Below are positions 33,005 to 42,929 of a stretch of 43,009 nucleotides of DNA, in pieces (position 1 is the first letter of the stretch; each line of letters begins with the position of its first letter). A model generated the notes under the pieces. That model was given only the letters and a program-made list of their open reading frames with translations, was not told the DNA's origin and did not search any database. The translations under genes were made by a program, and so were the position numbers. Source of the DNA: Pseudomonas edaphica (GTDB lineage Bacteria > Pseudomonadota > Gammaproteobacteria > Pseudomonadales > Pseudomonadaceae); contig NZ_VBVZ01000001.1 of the NCBI RefSeq assembly GCF_005863185.1, forward strand, positions 1-43,009. Direction: 5' to 3'.

Positions 33005-34378
33005 CTAGAAAAAACTCAGCCCCACGTGAAACAGCTTCTCCACATCGCGAATGTGCTTTTTATCCACAAGGAACAGAATCACATGGTCACCCGTGGCGAT
33101 CATCGTGTCGTCATGGGCGATGATCACTTCTTCATCACGAATAATCGCACCAATGGTGGTGCCCGGCGGCAGGCCGATATCGCGGATCGCCTTGCCGATC
33201 ACCTTGCTCGACTTTGAATCACCATGGGCAATCGCCTCAATGGCTTCCGCCGCGCCCCGGCGCAGGGAGTGCACGCTGACGATATCGCCACGGCGCACGT
33301 GGGCCAGCAAGGTGCCGATGGTGGCCAACTGCGGGCTGATGGCGATGTCGATGTCGCCGCCCTGGATCAGGTCGACGTAGGCCGGGTTGTTGATGATGGT
33401 CATCACCTTCTTCGCCCCCAGCCGCTTGGCCAGCAACGAGGACATGATGTTGGCCTCGTCGTCGTTGGTCAGGGCCAGGAAGATATCGGCGTCGGCGATG
33501 TTTTCTTCCATCAGCAGGTCACGGTCCGAGGCGCTGCCTTGCAGGACCACGGTGCTGTCGAGGGTGTCGGACAAATGCCGGCAGCGTGTCGGGTTCATCT
33601 CGATGATCTTCACTTGGTAGCGGCTTTCGATGGCCTCGGCCAGGCGCTCGCCGATCTGCCCGCCGCCGGCAATGACGATGCGTTTGTAGCTCTCATCGAG
33701 CCGACGCATTTCGCTCATCACCGCGCGAATATTCGCTTTGGCAGCGATGAAAAACACTTCGTCGTCCGCTTCGATCACCGTATCGCCCTGGGGCAGGATC
33801 GGCCGGTCGCGACGGAAAATCGCCGCCACGCGGGTTTCCACATTCGGCATGTGTTCGCGCAGTTGGCGCAGTTGCTGGCCCACCAGTGGCCCGCCGTAAT
33901 AAGCCTTTACCGCCACCAGTTGCGCCTTGCCTTCGGCAAAGTCGATGACCTGCAAGGCACCGGGAATTTCGATCAGGCGCTTGATGTAGTGGGTCACCAC
34001 TTGTTCAGGGCTGATCAGCACATCCACCGGAATCGCATCGTTGTCGAACAGACCGGCGCGGGTCAGGTAGGCGGCTTCGCGCACGCGAGCGATCTTGGTG
34101 GGCGTGTGAAACAGGGTATGGGCGACTTGGCAGGCGACCATGTTGGTCTCGTCACTGTTGGTCACCGCCACCAGCATATCGGCATCGTCGGCACCGGCCT
34201 GGCGCAGCACCGTCGGGAATGACGCACGGCCTTGTACGGTGCGGATGTCCAGGCGGTCGCCCAGGTTGCGCAGGCGCTCGCTGTCGGTGTCGACCACGGT
34301 GATGTCGTTGGCTTCGCTGGCCAAATGTTCGGCCAGTGTGCCGCCGACCTGCCCTGCACCAAGGATGATGATTTTCAT
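33005..34378 (-). CDS. trkA: Trk system potassium uptake protein TrkA
   Basis: Cytoplasmic NAD(H)-binding regulatory subunit of the Trk potassium transporter. The 457 residues hold two RCK units, each with a Rossmann nucleotide motif ([14 protein letters not shown] near residue 7; [15 protein letters not shown] near 236) and each followed by a TrkA-C domain. It is 21 bases downstream of rsmB in a probable fmt-rsmB-trkA transcript. A perfect DnaA box lies at 33060-33068 near its 3' end. Confidence 0.96.
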   Translation of the reverse strand: MKIIILGAGQVGGTLAEHLASEANDITVVDTDSERLRNLGDRLDIRTVQGRASFPTVLRQAGADDADMLVAVTNSDETNMVACQVAHTLFHTPTKIARVREAAYLTRAGLFDNDAIPVDVLISPEQVVTHYIKRLIEIPGALQVIDFAEGKAQLVAVKAYYGGPLVGQQLRQLREHMPNVETRVAAIFRRDRPILPQGDTVIEADDEVFFIAAKANIRAVMSEMRRLDESYKRIVIAGGGQIGERLAEAIESRYQVKIIEMNPTRCRHLSDTLDSTVVLQGSASDRDLLMEENIADADIFLALTNDDEANIMSSLLAKRLGAKKVMTIINNPAYVDLIQGGDIDIAISPQLATIGTLLAHVRRGDIVSVHSLRRGAAEAIEAIAHGDSKSSKVIGKAIRDIGLPPGTTIGAIIRDEEVIIAHDDTMIATGDHVILFLVDKKHIRDVEKLFHVGLSFF

Positions 34379-34399
34379 CCGGTCACTCCCTTAAACCCA

Positions 34400-35710
34400 T
34401 TAGCCGCGCGCGGCAGCAATCTTGATCAGTTTGGCGTAATAGAAGCCATCGTGTCCGCCTTCCTGCGCGAGCAGTTGGCGGCCGTGGGGCTGCTTGATAC
34501 CGGCCGCCGTGGCGAGGTCCAGCTCCCGTGCGCCACTGGTGCGGGCGAGGAAGGCTTGGATCACCTCGGTATTTTCTGTCGGCAGCGTGGAGCACGTGGC
34601 GTAGAGCAGGATGCCGCCGACTTCCAGCGTTGGCCACATTGCATCGAGCAGTTCGCCTTGCAGCACGGCCAGGGCGGCGATGTCGTCGGGTTGGCGGGTG
34701 AGCTTGATATCCGGGTGACGGCGGATCACGCCAGTGGCGGAACATGGCGCGTCGAGCAGGATGCGCTGGAACGGCTTGCCGTCCCACCACGTGGCGGTGT
34801 CGCGGCCGTCGGCGGCGATCAGCTCGGCGCTCAGGCCCAGGCGTGCAAGGTTTTCACGCACGCGCACAAGGCGCTTGGCTTCCAGGTCGACGGCGACTAC
34901 ACCGGCCAGGTCTTTTTCGACTTCCAGAATGTGACACGTCTTACCGCCCGGCGCGCAGCAGGCGTCCAGTACGCGTTGGCCTGGGGCCAGGTCGAGCAGG
35001 TCGGCGGCCAATTGTGCGGCTTCGTCCTGCACGCTGATCCAGCCTTCGGCAAAGCCCGGCAGGCTGCGCACGTCGGTGGCCGCTTCCAGCACGATGCCGT
35101 CGACGCTGTACACGCACGGCGCGGCGTTGATGCCGGCACCGGTGAGCAATTGCAGGTAGGCGTCACGGCTGTGGTGGCGACGGTTGACCCGCAAAATCAT
35201 CGGCGGGTGCGCATTATTGGCGGCGCAAATGGCTTCCCATTGCTCGGGCCAGAAGGCTTTCAGGGATTTTTGCAGCCAGCGCGGGTGCGCTGTGCGCACC
35301 ACCGGGTCATGTTCCAGTTCGGCCAGCAGCGCTTCGCTTTCACGCTGGGCGCGACGCAGTACGGCATTGAGCAAGGCCTTGGCCCACGGCTTCTTCAGCT
35401 TGTCGGCGCAGCCGACGGTTTCACCGATGGCGGCATGCGCGGGCACGCGGGTGTAGAGCAGTTGATAAAGGCCGACCAGCAGCAGCGCCTCTACATCGGC
35501 GTCGGCGGCCTTGAACGGCTTTTGCAGCAGCTTGGCCGCCAGGGCCGACAAGCGCGGCTGCCAGCGGGCGGTGCCAAAGGCCAGGTCCTGGGTGAAACCG
35601 CGATCACGGTCTTCAACCTTGTCCATTTGTGTAGGCAACGAACTGTTCAGCGAAGCCTTGCCGTTGAGTACGGCAGCGAGCGCCTTGGCGGCGGCCAGAC
35701 GCGGGTTCAT
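34400..35710 (-). CDS. rsmB: 16S rRNA (cytosine-967-C5)-methyltransferase
   Basis: Methylates C967 of 16S rRNA using SAM. The 436-residue protein has an N-terminal NusB-like RNA-binding domain (about 1-140), then the RsmB catalytic domain with [15 protein letters not shown] (SAM motif), [15 protein letters not shown] and [14 protein letters not shown], which carry the two family cysteines. The ATG overlaps the fmt stop by 4 bases, showing coupling. Confidence 0.96.
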   Translation of the reverse strand: MNPRLAAAKALAAVLNGKASLNSSLPTQMDKVEDRDRGFTQDLAFGTARWQPRLSALAAKLLQKPFKAADADVEALLLVGLYQLLYTRVPAHAAIGETVGCADKLKKPWAKALLNAVLRRAQRESEALLAELEHDPVVRTAHPRWLQKSLKAFWPEQWEAICAANNAHPPMILRVNRRHHSRDAYLQLLTGAGINAAPCVYSVDGIVLEAATDVRSLPGFAEGWISVQDEAAQLAADLLDLAPGQRVLDACCAPGGKTCHILEVEKDLAGVVAVDLEAKRLVRVRENLARLGLSAELIAADGRDTATWWDGKPFQRILLDAPCSATGVIRRHPDIKLTRQPDDIAALAVLQGELLDAMWPTLEVGGILLYATCSTLPTENTEVIQAFLARTSGARELDLATAAGIKQPHGRQLLAQEGGHDGFYYAKLIKIAAARG

Positions 35711-36660
35711 TGAGCGACCGCCCCGAGAACCGTGCCCAAGGCAAATTTCTCACGACGGCTGTTGAACAAGTCGCTGAAATTAAGCGCCTTGCCGCCGGGC
35801 AATTGCAGGCGGGTCAGGCACAGCGCCTGCTCACCGCAGGCGACCAACAGGCCGTCCTTGCTGGCGCCGATGATTTCACCCGGAGCACCTTTGCCATCCA
35901 CCAAGGTGGCGGCCAGCACTTTCAACGCTTCGCCATTGAGGGTGCTGTGGCAGATCGGCCACGGGTTGAAGGCACGCACCAGGCGTTCCAGCTCAACGGC
36001 CGGGAGGTTCCAGTCGATACGCGCTTCGTCTTTATTCAGTTTGTGTGCGTAGGTGGCGAGGCTGTCGTCCTGTACTTCGCCTTCCAGCGTGCCGGCCGCC
36101 AGGCCAGCAATGGCCTGGATCACGGCGGGCGGGCCAAGTTCGGCCAAGCGGTCGTGCAGGCTGCCGCCGGTGTCTTCAGCCGTGATTGGGGTGGCAACCT
36201 TGAGCAGCATCGGGCCGGTATCCAGACCCGCCTCCATGCGCATCACGGTCACACCGCTTTCAAGGTCACCGGCTTCGACGGCGCGCTGGATCGGCGCCGC
36301 ACCGCGCCAACGCGGCAGCAACGAAGCGTGGCTGTTGATGCAGCCCAGGCGCGGGATATCCAGCACGGCTTGGGGCAGGATCAAACCGTAAGCCACTACC
36401 ACCAGCAAGTCGGGCTTCAACGCCGCCAGTTCCGCCTGGGCATCGGCATTGCGCAGGGTTGGCGGTTGCAGCACAGGGATGTTGTGCTCAAGCGCCAACT
36501 GCTTGACCGGGCTTGGCATCAGTTTTTGCCCGCGACCGGCCGGGCGATCCGGCTGGGTGTACACCGCCACGATGTCATAAGGGCTGGCAAGCAGCGCCTT
36601 GAGGTGTTCGGCAGCGAATTCGGGAGTGCCGGCAAAAACAATGCGCAGTGGCTCGGTCAT
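35707..36660 (-). CDS. fmt: Methionyl-tRNA formyltransferase
   Basis: Formylates initiator Met-tRNA with 10-formyltetrahydrofolate. The 317-residue protein begins [20 protein letters not shown] and contains the catalytic loop [20 protein letters not shown] and the C-terminal tRNA-binding domain. It lies downstream of def, as in most bacteria, but a hairpin with terminator features sits in the gap (separate entry). Confidence 0.97.
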   Translation of the reverse strand: MTEPLRIVFAGTPEFAAEHLKALLASPYDIVAVYTQPDRPAGRGQKLMPSPVKQLALEHNIPVLQPPTLRNADAQAELAALKPDLLVVVAYGLILPQAVLDIPRLGCINSHASLLPRWRGAAPIQRAVEAGDLESGVTVMRMEAGLDTGPMLLKVATPITAEDTGGSLHDRLAELGPPAVIQAIAGLAAGTLEGEVQDDSLATYAHKLNKDEARIDWNLPAVELERLVRAFNPWPICHSTLNGEALKVLAATLVDGKGAPGEIIGASKDGLLVACGEQALCLTRLQLPGGKALNFSDLFNSRREKFALGTVLGAVAQ

Positions 36661-36689
36661 GGGAGTTCTCGGTTAAAAACAGTCACAAA

Positions 36690-36717
36690 AGAAAAAGGCT
36701 TGCCGCAGCAAGCCTTT
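36690..36717 (-). terminator. Terminator or attenuator between def and fmt
   Basis: On the minus strand a perfect 10-base stem (AAAGGCTTGC / GCAAGCCTTT, 4-base loop) is followed by a T-run, the shape of an intrinsic terminator. It lies 13-40 bases after the def stop and 30 bases before the fmt ATG, between two genes that usually form one operon. Confidence 0.75.
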
Positions 36718-36729
36718 GGAAGAAGGGCA

Positions 36730-37236
36730 TCAAGCTTGCTGGCGATGCTTTTTTTCCAGCTTCTTCTTGATCCGGTCGCGTTTAAGCGTGGACAGGTAAT
36801 CAACAAACAGCTTGCCGTTGAGGTGGTCGCATTCATGCTGAATGCACACTGCCAGCAAGCCTTCGGCGATCAGTTCGTAGGGCTTGCCGTCACGGTCCAG
36901 GGCCTTGATCTTCACGCGCAGCGGGCGTTCGACGTTCTCGTAGAACTCCGGCACTGACAGGCAGCCTTCCTGGTATTCGCCCATCTCTTCGGTCAGCGGT
37001 TCGAACTCGGGGTTGATAAACACCCGCGGCTCGCTGCGATCTTCCGACAGGTCCATGACCACGACGCGCTGATGCACGTTGACCTGGGTCGCGGCGAGGC
37101 CGATGCCCGGGGCTTCATACATTGTTTCAAACATGTCATCGACCAACTGACGAACCTTGTCGTCCACTACGGCCACCGGTTTGGCGATCGTGCGCAGGCG
37201 CGAGTCGGGAAATTCGAGGATGTTCAAAATAGCCAT
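36730..37236 (-). CDS. def: Peptide deformylase
   Basis: Metalloenzyme that removes the N-formyl group from nascent proteins. The 168 residues carry all three motifs: GIGLAATQ (44-51), EGCLSVP (90-96; metal ligand Cys92) and HECDH (134-138; ligands His134 and His138). The ATG is at 37234-37236. It is divergent from the secreted protein gene at 37372. The 135-base gap should hold both promoters, but I could not pick a convincing -35/-10 pair. Confidence 0.97.
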   Translation of the reverse strand: MAILNILEFPDSRLRTIAKPVAVVDDKVRQLVDDMFETMYEAPGIGLAATQVNVHQRVVVMDLSEDRSEPRVFINPEFEPLTEEMGEYQEGCLSVPEFYENVERPLRVKIKALDRDGKPYELIAEGLLAVCIQHECDHLNGKLFVDYLSTLKRDRIKKKLEKKHRQQA

Positions 37237-37371
37237 AAGCGTAATTGCTGCACATGTGAGGTAGAGGCAAATCGGCGTTGGGATGGACCCAGACCGCCGG
37301 TGTGAAAGGTTCGAAAGCCGCTAAGGCTCTGGCATTTCACGCGAACGCACATAATAAAGGAGATTGACCCC

Positions 37372-38139
37372 ATGAGGAAATCGCTACTCGTCTTGCTGTT
37401 GTGGGCGCCGCTCGCCATGGCCCTGGTTTCCCAGCCCGGCCCGCGCCTGGAACAGGCGACGCAACAGGCCATCCGCCACTTCTTGCTGCACAACCGCATT
37501 TTCGATACACCCCAGGACCTGGACAACGCCCCTTACATTGTTGCCGCCGACGCGGGGCGAGTCCTGGGCGCCAACGGTGAGCGCGTGCATGCCCGCGGTG
37601 ACCTGGACCCGGCCCAGCCGGACTATGGGATCTTTCGTCGCGGCAAAACCTACACCGACCCGCAAACCCAGGAGCTGCTGGGCATCAATGCCGACGACAT
37701 CGGCAGCGCACGCTTTGTATTGGCGGGCGACCTCAGCACCCTGGCCGTGCAAAGGGTGACCCAGGAAGTGCGCCCAGGCGACCGCTTGCTGCGTGCCGAA
37801 CCGCCCGTCGAATGGGCTAACCGGGAGCCTGCGCCTTTCATCGAAGGGCATATTATCGATATTCCCAAGGGTGTCACCCAGATCGGCGTAATGGATGCCG
37901 TGACCTTGAACAAGGGCCGCCGTGACGGTCTGGCCGAAGGCCACCTGCTCACGGTGATCAAGGCCGGCGTGAGCGTACGCGACAGCCTCTCTGGCGCCCC
38001 GGCCCAACTCCCCGATGAAGATGCTGGCACGCTGCTGGTGTTTCGCACCTACGAAAAACTCAGTTATGGCCTGGTGCTCAGAGCCTCGCGTTCACTCGCG
38101 GTCATGGATCGATTCGAGACTGCCCGACAAACGCAATAA
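37372..38139 (+). CDS. Secreted protein, LysM-less homologue of the Pseudomonas LysM protein
   Basis: Predicted exported protein of 255 residues. It has a clear signal peptide (MRKSLLVLLLWAPLAMA) and a conserved body (APYIVAADAGRVLGANGERV, YGIFRRGKTYTDPQTQELLG, GVTQIGVMDAVTLNKGRRDG, RTYEKLSYGLVLRASRSLAV). In the pseudomonads I remember, the gene between def and dprA encodes about 340 residues with a LysM peptidoglycan-binding domain directly after the signal peptide. Here no LysM is present, and the signal peptide joins within about 20 residues to the conserved body. This suggests deletion of the LysM segment. AAGGAG precedes the ATG. Function is unknown. Confidence 0.8.
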   Translation: MRKSLLVLLLWAPLAMALVSQPGPRLEQATQQAIRHFLLHNRIFDTPQDLDNAPYIVAADAGRVLGANGERVHARGDLDPAQPDYGIFRRGKTYTDPQTQELLGINADDIGSARFVLAGDLSTLAVQRVTQEVRPGDRLLRAEPPVEWANREPAPFIEGHIIDIPKGVTQIGVMDAVTLNKGRRDGLAEGHLLTVIKAGVSVRDSLSGAPAQLPDEDAGTLLVFRTYEKLSYGLVLRASRSLAVMDRFETARQTQ

Positions 38140-38168
38140 ATAGCCTGCTAAATAAGTTACCAACAGAG

Positions 38169-38177
38169 TTATCCACA
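38169..38177 (+). promoter_or_regulatory. DnaA box upstream of dprA
   Basis: A perfect TTATCCACA lies 25 bases before the dprA ATG, in the 63-base gap after the upstream gene. It could place dprA under DnaA influence, or simply be part of the general DnaA-box enrichment of this region. Confidence 0.5.
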
Positions 38178-38202
38178 GCTTGTTCAGATCAAGGACGATC
38201 AA

Positions 38203-39306
38203 ATGTATCCGACAAACAGCCCTGAAATTTCCCCTGCAGAACTGGAAGCCCGACTACGCTTGCACAGGCTGCCGGAACTGGGCCCCAAGCGTTTTCGTGT
38301 ATTGATTGACGCATTTGGTTCTGCCTCCAAGGCCATCAGCGCCCCGGCGAGTGCCTGGCGTTCTCTCGGGTTGCCACCCATTAGCGCCGATGCCAGGCGC
38401 AGCCCTGAAATTCGAGATGGCGCCAGTGATGCGCTCGCATGGTTGGAGCGCCCGGCCCAGCATTTACTGATGTGGGACCAGCCTGAGTACCCTGCGTTAC
38501 TGACGCAGATCGACGATGCACCGCCGTTATTATTCGTTGCCGGCGAGCCAAGCATTCTCGAAAAGCCGCAGTTGGCCATGGTCGGCAGTCGCCGTGCATC
38601 ACGCCCTGGGATGGACACTGCCGCCGCCTTTTCGCGCAGCCTGGCAAGCGCCGGTTTTGTCATCACCAGTGGCTTGGCCTTGGGCATCGACGGTGCTGCG
38701 CACCAAGCGGCATTAGATGTCGGGGGGCAGACAATCGGCGTGCTCGGCACCGGCCTCGAAAATTTTTATCCACAACGCCACCGCCAGCTCGCCGCCGCGA
38801 TGATTGCCCAGGGCAGCGCGGTGGTTTCCGAGTTTCCGCTGGACGCCGCGCCCCAGGCCGCCAACTTTCCACGGCGCAACCGGATTATCAGCGGCCTGTC
38901 GCTGGGGGGGCTGGTGGTGGAAGCCAGCATGGCCAGTGGTTCGCTGATCACCGCCAAGCTTGCCGCCGAGCAAGGGCGTGAGGTGTATGCGATTCCGGGT
39001 TCCATTCATCATCCGGGCGCCAAGGGCTGCCATCAGTTGATTCGCGACGGTGCGACGCTGGTGGAGTCCATCGAGCACATCCTGGACGGCTTGCGCGGTT
39101 GGCAGGCGTTGTCCCGCCCGGCGCCGATGCCGGTCACCCATCCGCTGGTGGCGCTGTTGCACGCGGCGCCCCTCACCAGCGAGGCCTTGGCGATTGCCAG
39201 CGGGCGGCCGTTGTCCCACACACTGGCGGCGCTTACCGAGCTTGAGCTTGAGGGCCAGGTGATCTGCGAAAGCGGGCGCTGGCTTGCGCGCGGCCCGCTT
39301 ATGTAA
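38203..39306 (+). CDS. dprA: DNA-processing protein DprA (Smf)
   Basis: Binds incoming single-stranded DNA and loads RecA in natural transformation; also present in many species not known to be competent. The 367-residue protein has an N-terminal SAM-like region, the Rossmann core (GSRRASRPG, SGLALGIDGAAHQAAL, FPRRNRIISGLSLGGLVVEA) and a C-terminal winged-helix-like domain. The ATG at 38203 has AAGGA 7 bases upstream. A perfect DnaA box also lies inside the gene (38766-38774). Confidence 0.95.
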   Translation: MYPTNSPEISPAELEARLRLHRLPELGPKRFRVLIDAFGSASKAISAPASAWRSLGLPPISADARRSPEIRDGASDALAWLERPAQHLLMWDQPEYPALLTQIDDAPPLLFVAGEPSILEKPQLAMVGSRRASRPGMDTAAAFSRSLASAGFVITSGLALGIDGAAHQAALDVGGQTIGVLGTGLENFYPQRHRQLAAAMIAQGSAVVSEFPLDAAPQAANFPRRNRIISGLSLGGLVVEASMASGSLITAKLAAEQGREVYAIPGSIHHPGAKGCHQLIRDGATLVESIEHILDGLRGWQALSRPAPMPVTHPLVALLHAAPLTSEALAIASGRPLSHTLAALTELELEGQVICESGRWLARGPLM

Positions 39307-39364
39307 TTAGTTTTTGCAAAGAACATCGGTAAACTGCCCACAGCTTTAGTCCGGAGAGTGAGCA

Positions 39365-39922
39365 ATGGTCAACAGGTGGCGTGTGCTGGAAGCCGCACGA
39401 GAAATTCGCGCAGGCGCGGTGATTGCCTATCCGACCGAAGCGGTCTGGGGCCTGGGCTGCGACCCGTGGAATGAAGACGCGGTGGACCGGCTGCTGGCGA
39501 TCAAGAATCGCTCGGTCGACAAGGGGCTGATCCTGGTGGCGGACAATATCCGTCAGTTCGATTTTCTGTTTGAAGACTTCCCGGACACCTGGATCGACCG
39601 CATGGCCAGCACCTGGCCGGGGCCGAATACCTGGCTGGTGCCGCATCAGGGCATGTTGCCGGAATGGGTGACCGGTGTGCATGACACCGTGGCGCTGCGG
39701 GTCAGTGATCATCCGTTGGTTAGGGATTTATGCGCGCAGGTGGGGCCGTTGATCTCTACCTCAGCCAACCCGCAAGGCCGCCCGGCGGCGCGTACGCGCA
39801 TTCGCGTGGAGCAGTATTTCCGTGGCCAAGTGGATTTGGTGCTGGGTGGTGCCCTGGGTGGGCGCAAGAACCCCAGCCTGATTCGCGATTTGGCGACGGG
39901 TGAGGTAGTGCGGCCGTCTTGA
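39365..39922 (+). CDS. tsaC: Threonylcarbamoyl-AMP synthase
   Basis: Makes threonylcarbamoyl-adenylate from threonine, bicarbonate and ATP for the t6A37 modification of tRNAs that read ANN codons. The 185 residues are the short TsaC (YrdC-only) form. Motifs include [29 protein letters not shown] and STSANPQG. It follows dprA by 58 bases, a common gammaproteobacterial arrangement. Confidence 0.95.
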   Translation: MVNRWRVLEAAREIRAGAVIAYPTEAVWGLGCDPWNEDAVDRLLAIKNRSVDKGLILVADNIRQFDFLFEDFPDTWIDRMASTWPGPNTWLVPHQGMLPEWVTGVHDTVALRVSDHPLVRDLCAQVGPLISTSANPQGRPAARTRIRVEQYFRGQVDLVLGGALGGRKNPSLIRDLATGEVVRPS

Positions 39923-39933
39923 GACCGAGGCGC

Positions 39934-40009
39934 GGCCATCGCGGGCAAGCCCGGCTCCCACAGGGGAGTGCATTCCAAATGTGGGAGCGGGCTTGCCCGC
40001 GATGGGGCC
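39934..40009. repeat. REPIN (inverted REP pair)
   Basis: GGCCATCGCGGGCAAGCCCG and its near reverse complement (CGGGCTTGCCCGCGATGGGG) are separated by about 15 bases. The cores match the GTGGGAGC(G/T)GGCTTGCC type of REP. It lies between the convergent tsaC and qor genes and may also terminate both transcripts. Confidence 0.87.
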
Positions 40010-40036
40010 CTTACAAACGCGGAAGATCTTAGAGAC

Positions 40037-41014
40037 TTATGGCAGCAAAATGGTCGACCCGGTCGTCCTGCGCCCCGACAACTCCGTCTGCGCCTTCGCC
40101 GCATCCGCCAGCGCAAACCGCTGGTTGATATCAATACGCACCTTGCCGCTCTTGATCATCGAGAACAGATCATCGGCCATCGCCTGCAAGTCTTTCGGGT
40201 TGCTGGCGTAAGTCGCCAGTGTCGGCCGAGTGACATACAACGAGCCCTTCGCCGCCAGAATCCCCAGGTTCACGCCATCCACCGCGCCCGACGCATTGCC
40301 GAAACTCACCACTAAACCCCGTGGCGCCACGCTGTCCAGCGAGGTCAGCCAGGTATCTTTGCCAACGCCGTCGTACACCACCGGGACTTTTTTGCCGTCG
40401 GTCAATTCCAGCACGCGCTGTGCGACGTTTTCCTTGCTGTAGTCGATGGTTTCCCAGGCGCCGAGGGATTTGGCCAGTGCGGCTTTTTCCGGCGAACTCA
40501 CGGTGCCGATCAGCTTCACGCCCAGTGCCTTGGCCCATTGGCAGGCCAGGGAGCCCACGCCACCGGCAGCGGCGTGGAACAGAATGGTTTCGCCACCCTT
40601 CAACTCGTAGGTCTGACGCAGCAGGTACTGCACGGTCAGGCCCTTGAGCATCGCGCCAGCCGCCTGTTCGAAGCTGATAGCGTCGGGCAAGTGCACCAGG
40701 TTGGCGGCAGGCAACACATGCAGTTGGCTGTACGCACCCAGTGGGCCACTGCCGTAGGCCACGCGGTCACCGACCTTGAACTGCGTGACCTCGCTGCCAA
40801 CCGCATCCACCACGCCAGCGCCTTCTGCGCCAAGGCCCGACGGCAAGGCTGGCGGCGCATACAGGCCGCTGCGGAAATAGGTGTCGATGAAGTTCAGGCC
40901 GATGGCCTCGTTCCGCACACGAACCTGCTGTGGCCCAGGTTCTGCCGGGGTGTAGTCCACATACTCAAGCACTTCGGGGCCACCATGGGCGCTGAACTGG
41001 ATACGTTTGGCCAT
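40037..41014 (-). CDS. qor: NADPH:quinone oxidoreductase (zeta-crystallin type)
   Basis: Zinc-independent medium-chain dehydrogenase/reductase that reduces quinones with NADPH. From the ATG at 41012-41014 it has 325 residues. The nucleotide-binding motif is AAAGGVGSLACQWAKALG, and the structural zinc cysteines of alcohol dehydrogenases are absent, as in the quinone reductases. AGGAG lies 8 bases before the ATG. The frame opens two codons earlier at a GTG (41020), which is too close to the ribosome site. It is divergent from hemF. Confidence 0.93.
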   Translation of the reverse strand: MAKRIQFSAHGGPEVLEYVDYTPAEPGPQQVRVRNEAIGLNFIDTYFRSGLYAPPALPSGLGAEGAGVVDAVGSEVTQFKVGDRVAYGSGPLGAYSQLHVLPAANLVHLPDAISFEQAAGAMLKGLTVQYLLRQTYELKGGETILFHAAAGGVGSLACQWAKALGVKLIGTVSSPEKAALAKSLGAWETIDYSKENVAQRVLELTDGKKVPVVYDGVGKDTWLTSLDSVAPRGLVVSFGNASGAVDGVNLGILAAKGSLYVTRPTLATYASNPKDLQAMADDLFSMIKSGKVRIDINQRFALADAAKAQTELSGRRTTGSTILLP

Positions 41015-41149
41015 CTGCACTTCTCCTGAGGTCGAATCGCGTAGCCCCCTATCCCACTCCTAAGCTTGATCTTCGTCAACTGCGGCGCGGTCGGGTGCAG
41101 TGGTATCCTGTGCGCCCATTTGCCGCCGACGCCCAATGGCCTCGCGTAG

Positions 41150-42105
<956 letters not shown>

Positions 42106-42106
<1 letters not shown>

Positions 42107-42825
42107 TGGACCGTTATGTGGTGTTCGGCAACCCCATTGGCCACAGCAAGTCGCCGTTGATTCACCGCATGTTCGCCGAGCAGACCGGTGAGCAACTGGA
42201 CTACAGCACCCTGCTCGCGCCGCTGGAGGATTTCACCGGCTGTGCCCGTGAGTTCTTTGCACAAGGCCGTGGCGCCAACGTCACCGTGCCGTTCAAGGAA
42301 GACGCCTACCGCCTGGCCAACAGCTTGACCGAACGCGCCCAGCGCGCAGGCGCTGTGAACACCCTGAGCAAGCTTGCCGACGGCACCTTGCTGGGCGACA
42401 ACACCGACGGCGCCGGCCTGGTGCGCGACCTCACGGTGAACGCCGGGCTTAGCCTGCAAGGCAAACGCATCCTGCTGCTGGGCGCCGGTGGCGCCGTACG
42501 CGGGGCGTTGGAGCCATTACTGGCTGAGCAACCTGCGTCGCTGATCATCGCCAACCGCACCGTTGAAAAAGCCGAACTGCTTGCCGAGCTGTTCGACGAT
42601 TTGGGGCCGGTGTCGGCCAGCGGTTTCGATTGGCTGCGTGAGCCGGTGGACGTGATCATCAATGCCACGTCTGCCAGCCTGTCAGGCGATGTACCGCCGA
42701 TTGCCGGCAGCCTGATCGAACCGGGCAAGACCTTTTGCTACGACATGATGTACGCCAAGGAGCCAACAGCGTTCTGTCGCTGGGCTGCTGAGCAAGGCGC
42801 GGCGGTTGGCGGGTATGGGGCGTAG
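42106..42825 (+). CDS. aroE: Shikimate dehydrogenase, C-terminally truncated
   Basis: Reduces 3-dehydroshikimate to shikimate with NADPH in the aromatic amino acid pathway. The N-terminal substrate domain ([10 protein letters not shown]; catalytic Lys64 in NVTVPFKED; Asp101 in LGDNTDG) and the NADP fold ([23 protein letters not shown]) are intact. The frame stops after 239 residues at AAVGGYGA. Family members, including E. coli AroE (272 residues), continue with DGLGMLV and a helical region carrying a substrate-binding glutamine. About 33 residues are therefore missing or replaced. It may be non-functional or a recent 3' deletion, and a paralogue elsewhere may compensate. The one-base overlap with hemF is normal. 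Confidence 0.85.
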
Positions 42826-42916
42826 CCTGACGTTGCGCCGGGCGCGGCCGCAAGTCGTCGAGGAACTGAAAAAGCTGGAAGGGGCCGATAAATGCCCCAT
42901 CCATTTTGAAGAATAA
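42815..42916 (+). pseudogene. Possible gene-end remnant fused behind aroE
   Basis: In another frame, overlapping the last bases of aroE, an ATG opens 33 codons reading [20 protein letters not shown] and ending CPIHFEE before TAA at 42914-42916. It is charged and helical-looking and resembles a normal protein C-terminus more than random sequence. It could be the 3' end of a neighbouring gene joined to aroE by a deletion, or the frameshifted remains of the aroE end. I do not recognise it, and no ribosome site is clear. Confidence 0.3.
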
Positions 42917-42929
42917 ACACGGTTAAAAC

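Noticed and set aside
33016-33031. parS-like sequence with CACGTGAAACA inside trkA
   Set aside because: Only 12 of 16 positions match the parS palindrome and the left half is poor, so chance is likely.
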